Shown here one piece after another: positions 41,115 through 49,784 of a stretch of 64,000 nt of DNA; positions within the stretch are counted from its first letter, which is position 1; every line of letters starts with the position of its first letter. The notes under the pieces were generated by a model. It was not told the DNA's origin. It ran no database searches and saw nothing but the letters and a program-made list of their open reading frames with translations. Location: NCBI GenBank assembly GCA_942493335.1, contig OW818693.1, positions 4,216,001 to 4,280,000 on the forward strand, read 5' to 3'. A program made the translations under genes and the position numbers. The stretch is from JAEWSN01 sp942493335. Its GTDB lineage: Bacteria; Bacillota; Clostridia; DSM-8532.

Positions 41115-42284
41115 ATGGATAACTTTATTTTTTGCAATCCAACCAAAATTCTTTTCGGCAAGGGGACGGAGCATGCGGTCGGTGCGGAAACCGCGAAACA
41201 TGGCAGGAAAGTGCTTCTTCATTACGGCGGAGGCAGCATCCGCAAAAGCGGCCTCTATGACAATGTGGTCACCTCCTTGAAAGCTGCAGGCGTCGACTTT
41301 GTTGAATTGGGCGGCGTCCAGCCGAATCCCCGTCTCAGCCTGGTCCACCAGGGTGTGAAGCTTTGCCGGGAAGCCGGTGTCGATCTCATTCTGGCTGTCG
41401 GCGGAGGCAGCACGATCGACTCCGCAAAAGCCATTGCCATGGGCGTGCCATACGAAGGGGACGTCTGGGATTTCTATTCCGGCAAGAAGGAACCGAAGTC
41501 GGCGCTCCCGGTTGCCACCGTTCTCACCATTCCCGCAGCGGGCAGCGAATCGTCGAATTCCACCGTCATCACCAATGAGGACGGCTGGTTCAAACGCGGA
41601 TATACCCATGACTTGCTGTATCCCGTGTTCTCCATTCTGAATCCGGAGCTCATCTTCACACTCCCGGCATTCCAGGTGGTATGCGGCGCGGCCGACATCA
41701 TGGCACACATGATGGAGCGATATTTCACGAACAGCAGAAATGTGGAGACGATCGACCGCATCATCGAATCCACCCTGAAAACCGTCATCCACAATGTGCC
41801 CAAATTCCTCGCAAACCGGCAGGATTACGACGCTGCGGCGGAAATCATGTGGTCCGGCACCCTTGCGCACAACAACCTCATGAGCACCGGCCGCGTGGGC
41901 GACTGGGCGTCCCATGACATCGAGCACGAGCTGAGCGCCATCTACGATGTGGCGCATGGCGCCGGCCTGGCCACCGTGTTCCCGGCTTGGATGAAGTACA
42001 ACATGAAACACGATGTCACCCGTTTCGTGCAGTATGCGGAACGGGTCTGGAACGTCGACGTGAACCATTGGGATCCGGAAGGGACCGCGTTGGAGGGAAT
42101 CCGCCGTCAGGAAGCCTTCTACCGTTCCATCGGTCTGCCGGTGAATCTGAAGGAACTCGGCGCGGGAGAGGACCGGCTCGAGGAAATGGCAGGGAAGGCG
42201 ACCGCCGGAGACACCAGGACCATCGGGCAGTTCGTGAAGCTGAAGAAAGCGGATGTGCTGGCGGTTCTGAACCTGGCGAAATGA
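41115..42284 (+). CDS. Iron-containing alcohol dehydrogenase (butanol dehydrogenase type)
   Basis: NAD(P)-linked reduction of aldehydes to alcohols, 389 residues. Nucleotide site AVGGGSTIDSAKAIA; metal ligands in GAADIMAHMMERYF, DIEHELSAIYDVAHGAGLA (Asp and His pattern). The start MDNFIFCNPTKILFGKG matches clostridial BdhA/YqhD-like enzymes. GGAGG precedes the ATG. It is likely a fermentation end-product step. Monocistronic with a clear terminator. Confidence 0.92.
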   Translation: MDNFIFCNPTKILFGKGTEHAVGAETAKHGRKVLLHYGGGSIRKSGLYDNVVTSLKAAGVDFVELGGVQPNPRLSLVHQGVKLCREAGVDLILAVGGGSTIDSAKAIAMGVPYEGDVWDFYSGKKEPKSALPVATVLTIPAAGSESSNSTVITNEDGWFKRGYTHDLLYPVFSILNPELIFTLPAFQVVCGAADIMAHMMERYFTNSRNVETIDRIIESTLKTVIHNVPKFLANRQDYDAAAEIMWSGTLAHNNLMSTGRVGDWASHDIEHELSAIYDVAHGAGLATVFPAWMKYNMKHDVTRFVQYAERVWNVDVNHWDPEGTALEGIRRQEAFYRSIGLPVNLKELGAGEDRLEEMAGKATAGDTRTIGQFVKLKKADVLAVLNLAK

Positions 42285-42312
42285 AGATGTCCGGATCGAA
42301 AGATTTGGGGCG

Positions 42313-42343
42313 AAAGCCGCATACCGAAAGGGTATGCGGCTTT
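42313..42343 (+). terminator. Terminator after alcohol dehydrogenase
   Basis: AAAGCCGCATACC/GGTATGCGGCTTT, 5-base loop, T-run. It is symmetric enough to act on the convergent dinB operon also. Confidence 0.85.
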
Positions 42344-42607
42344 TCACATGCGGGACAGATACCAGACGGCGCTCTTGATTTCATATTTCATCTCAAACCG
42401 TCGATCCACAGCGTCTATGCAGCTTTGCACGACGAAAACACGCATGGGATTGCCGGCTAGCTTTTCATCGCCGACGGTCAGCACCCGGTCGATGTTGACG
42501 ACATGTTCGGTGCCATCCGTCTCCAGCCATTTGAACCGGACCGGCTGGAGAATGCCGATGCTCGTGTGGAAGCACAGCATGTCGACGGGTTTCATGAAGA
42601 GTTTCAT
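42344..42607 (-). CDS. Small hypothetical protein downstream of dinB
   Basis: 87 residues (MKLFMKPVDMLCFHTSIGIL...). The mid-protein PVRFKWLETDGTEHVVNIDR looks beta-rich, like an SH3 or YolD-type small fold. Many Firmicutes have a small YolD-like gene beside dinB, but I cannot confirm membership. GGAAGG precedes the start at 42607. It follows dinB by 61 bases on the same strand, so it is part of the LexA-controlled unit. Confidence 0.7.
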   Translation of the reverse strand: MKLFMKPVDMLCFHTSIGILQPVRFKWLETDGTEHVVNIDRVLTVGDEKLAGNPMRVFVVQSCIDAVDRRFEMKYEIKSAVWYLSRM

Positions 42608-42668
42608 GGCAAATCCTTCCAGTAGTATGAGATTGCCTGCGGAACAGGAAGGCGTGGATTCGTGCATT

Positions 42669-44135
42669 TCATATCGGTTTTCGCATCTCCGGGCGGCGAT
42701 CCGTGGGACCGCCAGCCATGGGCGGAATACCCGAGGCGATGAACCCGCCCCGGATCAATGCCTGGTTTCCGTATTCGCTCCGGAGCAGGTCGACCTGCTC
42801 GTCCAATGCCTTCTGCTGAGGACTCCCGCCAGCGTCGAACAGGCTTTCCTGCAGGAATCCGTCATCCGTCAGATCAGAAAATGAAACGCCGAAATGCCGG
42901 AGCGATTCTCCCGCCCAGAGCGACAGAAACAGGGAGCGGACTTCGCCATACAGGAGGCCGGTGCTGTCGGTCGGCACCGGGAGGCGTCTCTGATGGGAAA
43001 CGAAGGAAAGGTCCGTTCTCCGGATGTCGACGGCGACCACCCGTGCCAGCAGTCCTGCCTGGCGAAGCCGTGCGGCGGCCGTCTCTGTCAGGGAAAGCAG
43101 GAACAGCTGCGCCTCCCGCTCGGTATCCACATCGTACGGGGTGGTTGTGGAGTTGCCGATGGCCTTTGGAACGACGCCTTCCGTGGAAACCGGCGTTTCA
43201 TCGATTCCGTTGGCGAATTGCCACAGCAGTGGACCGAGACGCTTGAAATGACGCTGCAGCAGCGCAGGATCCGTCTGCGCCAGATGGCCGATGGAGAAGA
43301 TGTTCAGCCGGTAGAGGCGGGGGGCGCTGCGCGGCCCCACCATGAACAGTTCCCGGACGGGAAGGGTCCACATCTTGCCGGGGATTTCGTATGGGTACAG
43401 CGTGTGCGTCCGGTCCGGCTTCTCCAGTTCCGAAGCCATCTTGGCGAGCAGCTTGTTTTCGGAGACGCCGATGTTCACCGTGTAGCCGAGGTTGTTTCGC
43501 ACCGCTTCCCGGATTTCATCGGCGACAGCAGCGGGAGACCGGTCCGACAGACAGGGGGCGTCCGTGAGCTCCAGAAAGCATTCGTCGATGGAATACCGCT
43601 CGATGCGCGCACTGTATCGCGTCAGCAGGTCCATGAGGGTATTGGAGCATTCCTGGTAGAGGGCGTAATCCGGCGGGACGACGATCAGGGAGGGGCATTT
43701 CTGGCGGGCCTGCCAGAGGACCATGCCTGTCTGGATGCCGAAACGGCCGGCCGGCCGGGACTTGGCGAGGACGATGCCATGACGGGTGGTTTCATCCCCG
43801 CCGACCACGCTGGGAATCTCCCGCAGATCTGTCCGATCCCCGTGCTGCAGGCGGTAGACCGCTTCCCAGCTGAGAAAGGCGGAGTTGACATCGAGGTGGA
43901 AGATGACGCGCGCGCGTGCGGTGTTTTGTGGAGCGGCGGTCCTTCTGGCAGCACCTTCGCCCATGCCTTCGCCCATGCCTTCGCCCGTGCCTCCGCCCGT
44001 GCCTCCGCCCGTACTTCCGCCTGCACCGCTCCGCGGCATGGACGGAAAGGCAGCCTGCGGCAAAATGGAAGCGGTGCGGCGGCTGCCGCCCGGCGCGGCG
44101 CTCGGGCGTACCTGTCCCATGTTGATTCCCGCCAT
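42669..44135 (-). CDS. dinB: Y-family DNA polymerase (Pol IV, DinB/UvrX-like)
   Basis: 488 residues. The polymerase core starts near residue 75: VIFHLDVNSAFLSWEAV (first catalytic Asp), RIERYSIDECFLEL (SIDE motif), NIGVSENKLLAKMASELEKPD and MVGPRSAPRLYRLNI (helix-hairpin-helix), then the little-finger domain. It performs translesion synthesis. An N-terminal 70-residue low-complexity extension contains TGGG and GEGM repeats (12-bp DNA units at 43955-44026), which is not normal for the family. AAGGAGGG precedes the start. It is preceded by a LexA/DinR box, so induction by DNA damage is expected. Confidence 0.93.
   Translation of the reverse strand: MAGINMGQVRPSAAPGGSRRTASILPQAAFPSMPRSGAGGSTGGGTGGGTGEGMGEGMGEGAARRTAAPQNTARARVIFHLDVNSAFLSWEAVYRLQHGDRTDLREIPSVVGGDETTRHGIVLAKSRPAGRFGIQTGMVLWQARQKCPSLIVVPPDYALYQECSNTLMDLLTRYSARIERYSIDECFLELTDAPCLSDRSPAAVADEIREAVRNNLGYTVNIGVSENKLLAKMASELEKPDRTHTLYPYEIPGKMWTLPVRELFMVGPRSAPRLYRLNIFSIGHLAQTDPALLQRHFKRLGPLLWQFANGIDETPVSTEGVVPKAIGNSTTTPYDVDTEREAQLFLLSLTETAAARLRQAGLLARVVAVDIRRTDLSFVSHQRRLPVPTDSTGLLYGEVRSLFLSLWAGESLRHFGVSFSDLTDDGFLQESLFDAGGSPQQKALDEQVDLLRSEYGNQALIRGGFIASGIPPMAGGPTDRRPEMRKPI
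43955..44026. repeat. 12-bp coding repeat in dinB, six copies
   Basis: Six 12-bp units of the type CTTCGCCCATGC run from 43955, degenerate toward 44026. They encode tetrapeptides GEGM, GEGT and GGGT in the N-terminal extension of DinB. Confidence 0.95.
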
Positions 44136-44238
44136 GGCAATCCCTCCTTCTTTCACAGGCGTGGAAGGCCGCCCCCGTGAAAGGGAACGGCCTTTTCTTC
44201 TGTCCTGCTTCCGGTACAACGACCTGTCCGATAATATT

Positions 44239-44267
44239 AGTATAAAAGAACAAACGTTCTTTGTAAA
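44239..44267 (-). promoter_or_regulatory. dinB promoter
   Basis: On the reverse strand TTTACA (44262-44267), 17-base spacer, TATACT (44239-44244). The spacer contains the LexA box. Confidence 0.8.
44248..44259. promoter_or_regulatory. LexA/DinR (SOS) box
   Basis: GAACAAACGTTC fits the Gram-positive consensus GAACN4GTTC, extended symmetrically to AAAGAAC...GTTCTTT (44245-44262). It lies between the -35 and -10 of dinB. Confidence 0.85.
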
Positions 44268-44405
44268 GGAGCAAAATCACAGGGTGGAAAAAGGACTCGG
44301 ACGAATCCCCCTCCATCTTGGTCCCCGGAAGGGATATACTAAGGGAAACGGTTTGCGGGTACGGGATGCGCGGGTTCGCGGCCGAGGGGAAAGGATGAAA
44401 CGGAT

Positions 44406-45179
44406 ATGGAGAGAATGCCGGTTCTGTTCGTGGGGCATGGTTCCCCGATGAACGCCATTGAGGACAATCTTTTCACGCGGACCTGGAAATCCGTCTTCGC
44501 AGGTATTCCGAAGCCAAAGGCGATCCTGTCGGTCTCGGCGCACTGGTATGTTCCGGGAACCCGGGTCAATGACGCGGCCGCACCGAGAATGATCTATGAC
44601 ATGTCCGGGTTTCCGCCCGAGCTGTATGCGGTGGTGCATCCTGCGCCCGGTGCGCCGGAGCTCGCGCTGGAAGTGGGACGCATGCTGGATGTGAAGGTCG
44701 CGGTGGACAATACCTGGGGAATGGATCATGGAACCTGGTCCGTCCTTCATGTGACGGATCCGCATGCGCAGATTCCTGTTTTTCAGCTGAGCGTGGACAG
44801 AAACGCCGGGCCGGCGGCCCATTATGCATTGGGGCGGCAACTGTCGGTTCTGCGGGATCAGGGCGTGCTGATCCTGGGCAGCGGAAATGTGGTCCACAAT
44901 CTGCGCCAGGTTGATTTCGGCATGGCGGGCGGCTATGATTGGGCGGTATCGTTCGATGCAGCCATCAAGGAACGGATATTGGCCAGGAAAGATGCGGAAG
45001 TGGTCTCCTACGATGCATTCGGCGGAATGGGACGGATGGCGGTGCCCACGCCGGACCACTATCTGCCCCTGTTGTATGTGCTGGGTGCGGCGGATCCAAA
45101 GGACCGGATCACCGTATTCAATGAGGTCTGTACACTGGGCTCGATGTCGATGACTGGATATTTGTTCGGTGGGAAGTGA
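44406..45179 (+). CDS. Class III extradiol ring-cleavage dioxygenase (DODA/YgiD type)
   Basis: 257 residues. The metal-binding histidines lie in LFVGHGSPMNAIEDN and LSVSAHWYVPG; a further catalytic His is in HGTWSVLHV. LGSGNVVHNLRQ is a family block. The enzymes cleave catechol-type rings with oxygen, which is curious beside anaerobic functions; some relatives have other roles. AAAGGATG lies before the start at 44406. Confidence 0.9.
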   Translation: MERMPVLFVGHGSPMNAIEDNLFTRTWKSVFAGIPKPKAILSVSAHWYVPGTRVNDAAAPRMIYDMSGFPPELYAVVHPAPGAPELALEVGRMLDVKVAVDNTWGMDHGTWSVLHVTDPHAQIPVFQLSVDRNAGPAAHYALGRQLSVLRDQGVLILGSGNVVHNLRQVDFGMAGGYDWAVSFDAAIKERILARKDAEVVSYDAFGGMGRMAVPTPDHYLPLLYVLGAADPKDRITVFNEVCTLGSMSMTGYLFGGK

Positions 45180-45281
45180 GGGACACTGTTTGTCTTCCAT
45201 CACAAAAAAAGCGCTGGCCCAGCCCCTGAAACAACTGATGAAGCATGCGACCCTTGATCGTTTTCCAGAAGGGATGATCAC

Positions 45282-46568
45282 ATGAAGAAATATGTGGAAG
45301 CACCAAAGGAACTTGATATTTATGGTGAATTCGATGTTGTCGTCGTCGGTGGAGGGGTGGCCGGACTTTCGGCCGCCATCGCATCGGCGCGCAACGGTGC
45401 CAAAACACTCATCATCGAGCGGTTCCCTTATTTCGGGGGGACCGCAACCGCTTCGCTGATGGCCAACATCGTCGGTTTCCGGAACCAGGTCAAGCCGGAC
45501 AGCATCCAGACCACCAAGGGAATCGGGGAAGAAATTGTCCTGGAGCTGTTGAAAATGCAGGGAGCCGTCAAATCCCGGAACGCCTACGAATCGGAACAAC
45601 GCTCCGATACAAAGGGTGATCTGTCCTACAACTACGCATTCGATACGGAAAAGTTCAAGTATGTGACCCTGAAAATGGTCCGGGATGCCGGGGTGAAAAT
45701 TCTTTTCCACACCTGGTTCAGCGATGTCATCCCGGAAGAGGAGAACGTGGGCGCAGAACCGGCACTCCGCGCGCTGAAGGGCATCATCATTGAGAACAAG
45801 TCCGGACGTCAGGCCGTTTTCGCAAAGGTGATCATTGATGCCAGCGGCGACGGGGATGTCGCCTTCAAGGCCGGCGTTCCCTTCTGGCAGACGAAGAAGG
45901 AAGAAGCCAAGCGCTTGAACGATGGCCTGATGTACAAGATTTCCGGATTCAATCCAGACACCCGGGCCAGCGGCTGCCTCGTCGACGACACGATGGTTGT
46001 CTGGGGGCCGACGCCCGGAGCCACCAATGCGGCGGATGCGGATGAGCTGACCGAAGAGGAGATTCTTGTGCGGCTTGCCGTCTATGAGGATCTGGAGGAG
46101 AAAAAACGGCAGAACCCGGATCTGGGCGATGCGCACATCATTGACACCGGTTCCCTCATCGGTATCCGGCAGACCCGCTTTTTCGAAGGGGAGTACAGGC
46201 TGACCGGGGAGGATGTCCTTGAAGGCAGGACTTTTCCGGATTCCATTGCGATGGCGGCCAATCCGGTCATCCACTATTTCGGATACAGGCGGTTTCTGAC
46301 ACACGCGGGGTACGATGTTCCCTATCGCTGTCTTGTCCCGCTGAAAGTGGACAACCTGCTCGTGATCGGACGCTGCATGTCCTCCGACCAGGTGGCCTAC
46401 GAATCCTGGCGTGCCATGGCGCATATCCTTGCGATTGGAGAGGCGGCCGGTGTTGCGGCGTCCCTCTGCACGGCGGATGGCGTGAATCCCCGGTCCGTCG
46501 ATGTGGCGAAGCTCCAGCGGATGCTGATTGCGCAAGGTGCGGAAATCGGCCAGTCAAGGCAGGCATGA
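45282..46568 (+). CDS. FAD-dependent oxidoreductase
   Basis: 428 residues. The N-terminal Rossmann motif is DVVVVGGGVAGLSAAIASAR (GxGxxG), followed by TLIIERFPYFGGTATASLM. A second FAD contact is ILAIGEAAGVAASLC near the end. The layout matches the 'FAD-dependent oxidoreductase' family (Pfam FAD_oxidored) often found with sugar or organic-acid catabolism. The substrate is unknown. AAGGGATG lies before the start. Confidence 0.88.
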   Translation: MKKYVEAPKELDIYGEFDVVVVGGGVAGLSAAIASARNGAKTLIIERFPYFGGTATASLMANIVGFRNQVKPDSIQTTKGIGEEIVLELLKMQGAVKSRNAYESEQRSDTKGDLSYNYAFDTEKFKYVTLKMVRDAGVKILFHTWFSDVIPEEENVGAEPALRALKGIIIENKSGRQAVFAKVIIDASGDGDVAFKAGVPFWQTKKEEAKRLNDGLMYKISGFNPDTRASGCLVDDTMVVWGPTPGATNAADADELTEEEILVRLAVYEDLEEKKRQNPDLGDAHIIDTGSLIGIRQTRFFEGEYRLTGEDVLEGRTFPDSIAMAANPVIHYFGYRRFLTHAGYDVPYRCLVPLKVDNLLVIGRCMSSDQVAYESWRAMAHILAIGEAAGVAASLCTADGVNPRSVDVAKLQRMLIAQGAEIGQSRQA

Positions 46569-46611
46569 GGCGCATCGCAGCGTCCGCCTGATCTGCCCGG
46601 CCTTGCCGATC

Positions 46612-46697
46612 GCGTCTTGAAGGGACAGCGTCTTGAAGGGACGGTTGACATCCCTTCCGACCGTGCCCTGAATGGACGGTTGACATCCCGTCCGACC
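46612..46697. repeat. 35-bp repeat carrying a TTGACA promoter element
   Basis: Two full 35-bp units (46628-46662 and 46663-46697) and a leading partial one (46612-46627) share GGACGGTTGACATCCC-TCCGA. Each full unit contains TTGACA and the small inverted repeat GGACGG/CCGTCC (perfect in the second copy). Confidence 0.9.
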
Positions 46698-46708
46698 GGT
46701 GTTAGTGT
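46680..46708 (+). promoter_or_regulatory. Promoter of alaS
   Basis: TTGACA (46680-46685), 17-base spacer, TAGTGT (46703-46708). Transcription starts near 46714. Confidence 0.6.
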
Positions 46709-46714
46709 AAAAGC

Positions 46715-47005
46715 AATCGAACAGGCAAAGGCTTTGACGGGAAAGTCGGAACAATCTGGCGTCACAGAGAGAAGAGGGTCGGTGGAACTCTTCACGCAGG
46801 CTGTTCCGAAGCGGTCCCCGAGCTGCGAATCGAAAGGAGGAATCCGAGTAGGCTTCGCCGGATTTTCCTCCGTTGACGGGAAGCGGTATCTGGTTGCAGT
46901 CATGCGCCACGCACCGGCAGAGTGCAGGGATTCTCCCTGAAGTTAGGTGGTAACACGGACGGAATGTTCGCCCTAAGCTGATTCACATCGGCTTGGGGTT
47001 TTTTG
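46715..47005 (+). promoter_or_regulatory. T-box riboswitch (tRNA-Ala sensing)
   Basis: Typical T-box marks appear in order: CGGAACA/TGTTCCG stem with apical CAGAGAGAAGAGGGTCGGTGG, the stem GGAGGAA/TTTCCTCC, the conserved T-box AGGTGGTAACACGG (46943-46956), and a terminator. The UGGU in the T-box can pair with ACCA of uncharged tRNA-Ala. The specifier codon is not fixed by me; GCT or GCG lie in the right region of stem I. Uncharged tRNA would favour antitermination and alaS expression. Confidence 0.85.
46971..47004 (+). terminator. T-box terminator
   Basis: CCCTAAGC/GCTTGGGG (46971-46978 with 46991-46998) and TTTTTT. Its 5' part competes with the T-box antiterminator. Confidence 0.85.
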
Positions 47006-47029
47006 TTGTCCAAAAAGGGAGGAACCGAA

Positions 47030-48826
47030 ATGGAGAAGAGCAAAATGGAAAAACTGAAATCAGGCGACCTGCGCGACATGTACATCCGGTTCTTTACGGA
47101 ACGCGGCCATCAGGAAATTGCCTCGGCGTCGCTGTTTCCGGAGAACGATCCGAGTGTGTTGTTCACAACAGCCGGGATGCACCCGCTGGTTCCGTACCTG
47201 CTGGGAGAAAACCATCCGAGGGGAAGACGGCTGGTCGATGTCCAGAAATGTCTGAGGACGGATGACATCGACGAAGTCGGCGACGATACGCATCTGACTT
47301 TCTTCGAGATGCTCGGAAACTGGTCGCTTGGCGATTATTTCAAGGAAGAATCGATTTCCATGAGCCATACGTTTCTGACCCGGGAGCTGGGGATTCCGGT
47401 CGAAAAGCTTGCCGTCACAGTCTTCGAGGGCGATGGATACGTTCCGGCCGATCTTGAGTCAAAGGAAATCTGGATGCGGAACGGGTTGCGGGAAGAACAG
47501 GTTTTCTCGTACGGACGCAAGGAAAACTGGTGGGGACCAGCCGGGCAGACGGGTCCCTGTGGACCGGATACGGAAATCTTCTATGACATGGGCGTCCCGA
47601 AATGCGGAGATGACTGCGGTCCTGCCTGCCAATGCGGCAAGTATGTGGAAATCTGGAACAATGTCTTCATGGAGTATAATCAGGCTGCAGATGGAAGCTA
47701 TACCGTGCTTCCACAACGGAATGTGGATACCGGCATGGGATTGGAGCGCGTCCTGATCGCCCTCAACGGATATCGGAATGTCTATGAAACAGACCTGTTC
47801 GGGCCGCTTGTGAAGGAACTCGAAGATCTGTCCGGCTCAACCTGTGAAGGGGAACAAGAAAGGACGTTCCGGATCATCTGCGAGCACATGCGCGCCTCGA
47901 CGTTCCTGTTGGGCGATCCGCGGGCCGTCGCGCCATCAAACGGAGAACAGGGGTATATTCTGAGGCGGCTCATCCGTCGGGTAGTCCGGATGGCCAGAAA
48001 GCTCGGTGTGCGGGAGAATATCCTGAATCGTTTGGCCGAAGTGGTCATCGGGCAGTATGGAGGCGTTTATCCGGAATTGGTGCAAAACCGGGGATTCATA
48101 CTGGAACAGTTGGACAGGGAGTATGATCTGTTCTCAAGAACACTGGACAGTGGGTTGAAAATGGCTGAAAAGGTATTCGCAGGCATTGATGAAACGCGGA
48201 CATTGAGCGGAGAACAAGCTTTCCGTCTTTACGACACATTCGGCTTCCCAATTGAGATTACCACGGAGTTGGCTTCCGAGCGCGGGATCCGGGTGGAATT
48301 GGTGGAATTCGAACAGAAATTCAGGGAGCACCAGGAAAAGTCGAGAAAAGGTGCCGAGGCAAAGTTCAAGGGCGGACTTGCCGACAATGGAGAGCGGACC
48401 ACAAGGCTCCACACGGCCACGCATCTTCTCAATGGCGCATTGCGTGCTGTTCTTGGGGAAGAGGTCCGGCAAAAGGGGAGCAACATCACGGCAGAACGGC
48501 TGCGCTTTGATTTTTCATTTGACCGTAAAATGACTGCAGATGAAATCAGGGAAGTGGAAAAGCGGGTCAATGAGGCCATCACAGCTGCTGTGCCGGTTGA
48601 ATGCAGGGAGATGACGGTGGATGCCGCAAGAACTGAAGGTGCGGTCGGTGTATTTGATGCCAAATATGGGGAAACTGTAAAAGTCTACGCCATTCCTGGC
48701 TATTCGATGGAGATCTGCGGGGGTCCGCATGCAGGAAATACATCAGAACTGCAAAGCTTCCGGATAGAGAAGGAGGAGAGTTCGTCTGCCGGAGTGCGGC
48801 GGATCAAGGCGACCATTGGAGGATGA
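47030..48826 (+). CDS. alaS: Alanyl-tRNA synthetase, C-terminally short form
   Basis: 598 residues against about 870 for the usual enzyme. The class II core is present: TTAGMHPLVPYLLGENHPRG (motif 1 region), FFEMLGNWSLGDYF (motif 2 region) and NVDTGMGLERVL (motif 3). The editing domain is also complete, with HTATH (461-465) and CGGPH (563-567). The protein ends 31 residues after the editing cysteine, so the C-Ala (DHHA1) domain is absent. The start at 47030 follows AGGGAGGAA; the longer open frame begins in the terminator. It is followed at once by the PAP2 gene. Confidence 0.94.
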   Translation: MEKSKMEKLKSGDLRDMYIRFFTERGHQEIASASLFPENDPSVLFTTAGMHPLVPYLLGENHPRGRRLVDVQKCLRTDDIDEVGDDTHLTFFEMLGNWSLGDYFKEESISMSHTFLTRELGIPVEKLAVTVFEGDGYVPADLESKEIWMRNGLREEQVFSYGRKENWWGPAGQTGPCGPDTEIFYDMGVPKCGDDCGPACQCGKYVEIWNNVFMEYNQAADGSYTVLPQRNVDTGMGLERVLIALNGYRNVYETDLFGPLVKELEDLSGSTCEGEQERTFRIICEHMRASTFLLGDPRAVAPSNGEQGYILRRLIRRVVRMARKLGVRENILNRLAEVVIGQYGGVYPELVQNRGFILEQLDREYDLFSRTLDSGLKMAEKVFAGIDETRTLSGEQAFRLYDTFGFPIEITTELASERGIRVELVEFEQKFREHQEKSRKGAEAKFKGGLADNGERTTRLHTATHLLNGALRAVLGEEVRQKGSNITAERLRFDFSFDRKMTADEIREVEKRVNEAITAAVPVECREMTVDAARTEGAVGVFDAKYGETVKVYAIPGYSMEICGGPHAGNTSELQSFRIEKEESSSAGVRRIKATIGG

Positions 48827-49771
48827 ATGGAAGTATTGGGCTATTTGGCAGGAATCAGAACACCGCTGCTGGAGCAGGTATTCTCTCTGATCACCCGGTT
48901 CGGGGAAGAGACGGTGGCCGTCCTCCTGATTTGTACAGTGTTCTGGTGCATCGATAAAAAACTGGGATACGGCATCGGCCTTTCGATGTTCTTTTCAGGA
49001 CTTTTGGTGCAAGGGTTGAAGATCGGTTTCAGGGTGGATCGTCCCTGGATCCTGCATCCTGACTTCAAACCCGCAAAATCAGCCATTGCTGCGGCAACCG
49101 GGTATTCCTTCCCAAGCGGTCACACGCAAACCGCAACGTCCGTCTTTGTGACATTGGGATGCCGAATCAGGCAGGCCGGATGGAAAGCCGCATTGTTCTT
49201 CATTCCTGTGGCAGTGGGGTTTTCCCGCATGTTTCTGGGCGTGCACACGCTGCAGGATGTCCTGACCTCGCTCCTTCTTTCCACCTTCATCAGTCTGATT
49301 GTCGTAAAGTTGCTGATGGAGAAGGAAAGCCCGATACTCGATTTGTGGATTTCAGGGATTCTCGGACTCGCCAGTCTGATTGTGATGATTTTTGCGGGCG
49401 CACTCCATCGCAGCGGAATGCTGGAAGTAGCCTACATGGCGGATTCCTTCAAAACAGCGGGGAGCGGCCTCGGATTTGCCATCGGATATGTCGTGGAAAA
49501 GCGCTGGATCCGGTTCTCCGTGAAGACGGAAAAAATGTGGATGCAGCCACTGAAAGTGATTTTCGGCGCATGCGGACTCCTCATTATCAAAACAGGTCTC
49601 AAAGCAGTCCTTGGGGATGGAGCCATGGCAAACGGCTTCCGGTATTGCCTGCTGATTGTATGGGTGCTGGTGATTTGGCCGCTGATGATCAGGCGGTTCT
49701 TCCGTAGTCGGCAACCCGTTGGTGGAGCAGGTGGATATGGTGGACAAGATGGACCAGGCGTGCAAGTTTGA
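48827..49771 (+). CDS. PAP2 family phosphatase, membrane
   Basis: 314 residues with about seven membrane helices. The three phosphatase motifs are KIGFRVDRP, PSGH (FPSGHTQTATS) and SRMFLGVHTLQD. It resembles membrane lipid phosphatases such as undecaprenyl pyrophosphate phosphatase. The ATG follows the alaS stop directly with GGAGG inside alaS, so both are one transcript. The last 15 residues (GGAGGYGGQDG) are glycine-rich and low-complexity. Confidence 0.9.
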   Translation: MEVLGYLAGIRTPLLEQVFSLITRFGEETVAVLLICTVFWCIDKKLGYGIGLSMFFSGLLVQGLKIGFRVDRPWILHPDFKPAKSAIAAATGYSFPSGHTQTATSVFVTLGCRIRQAGWKAALFFIPVAVGFSRMFLGVHTLQDVLTSLLLSTFISLIVVKLLMEKESPILDLWISGILGLASLIVMIFAGALHRSGMLEVAYMADSFKTAGSGLGFAIGYVVEKRWIRFSVKTEKMWMQPLKVIFGACGLLIIKTGLKAVLGDGAMANGFRYCLLIVWVLVIWPLMIRRFFRSRQPVGGAGGYGGQDGPGVQV

Positions 49772-49784
49772 CTCGGTGGAGCCG

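Larger units (their letters stand above)
46569..47029. other. 461-base gap: promoter repeats and alaS T-box
   Basis: It carries the 35-bp promoter-containing repeat, the alaS promoter and the T-box leader. An apparent 107-codon frame across it is an accident. Confidence 0.8.

Noticed and set aside
44277..46535. A 752-codon open frame on the - strand
   Set aside because: Antisense to the dioxygenase and FAD oxidoreductase genes, both with intact motifs and ribosome sites. No domain seen.
46617..46940. A 107-codon + strand frame before alaS
   Set aside because: It covers the promoter repeats and the T-box, which explain the sequence.
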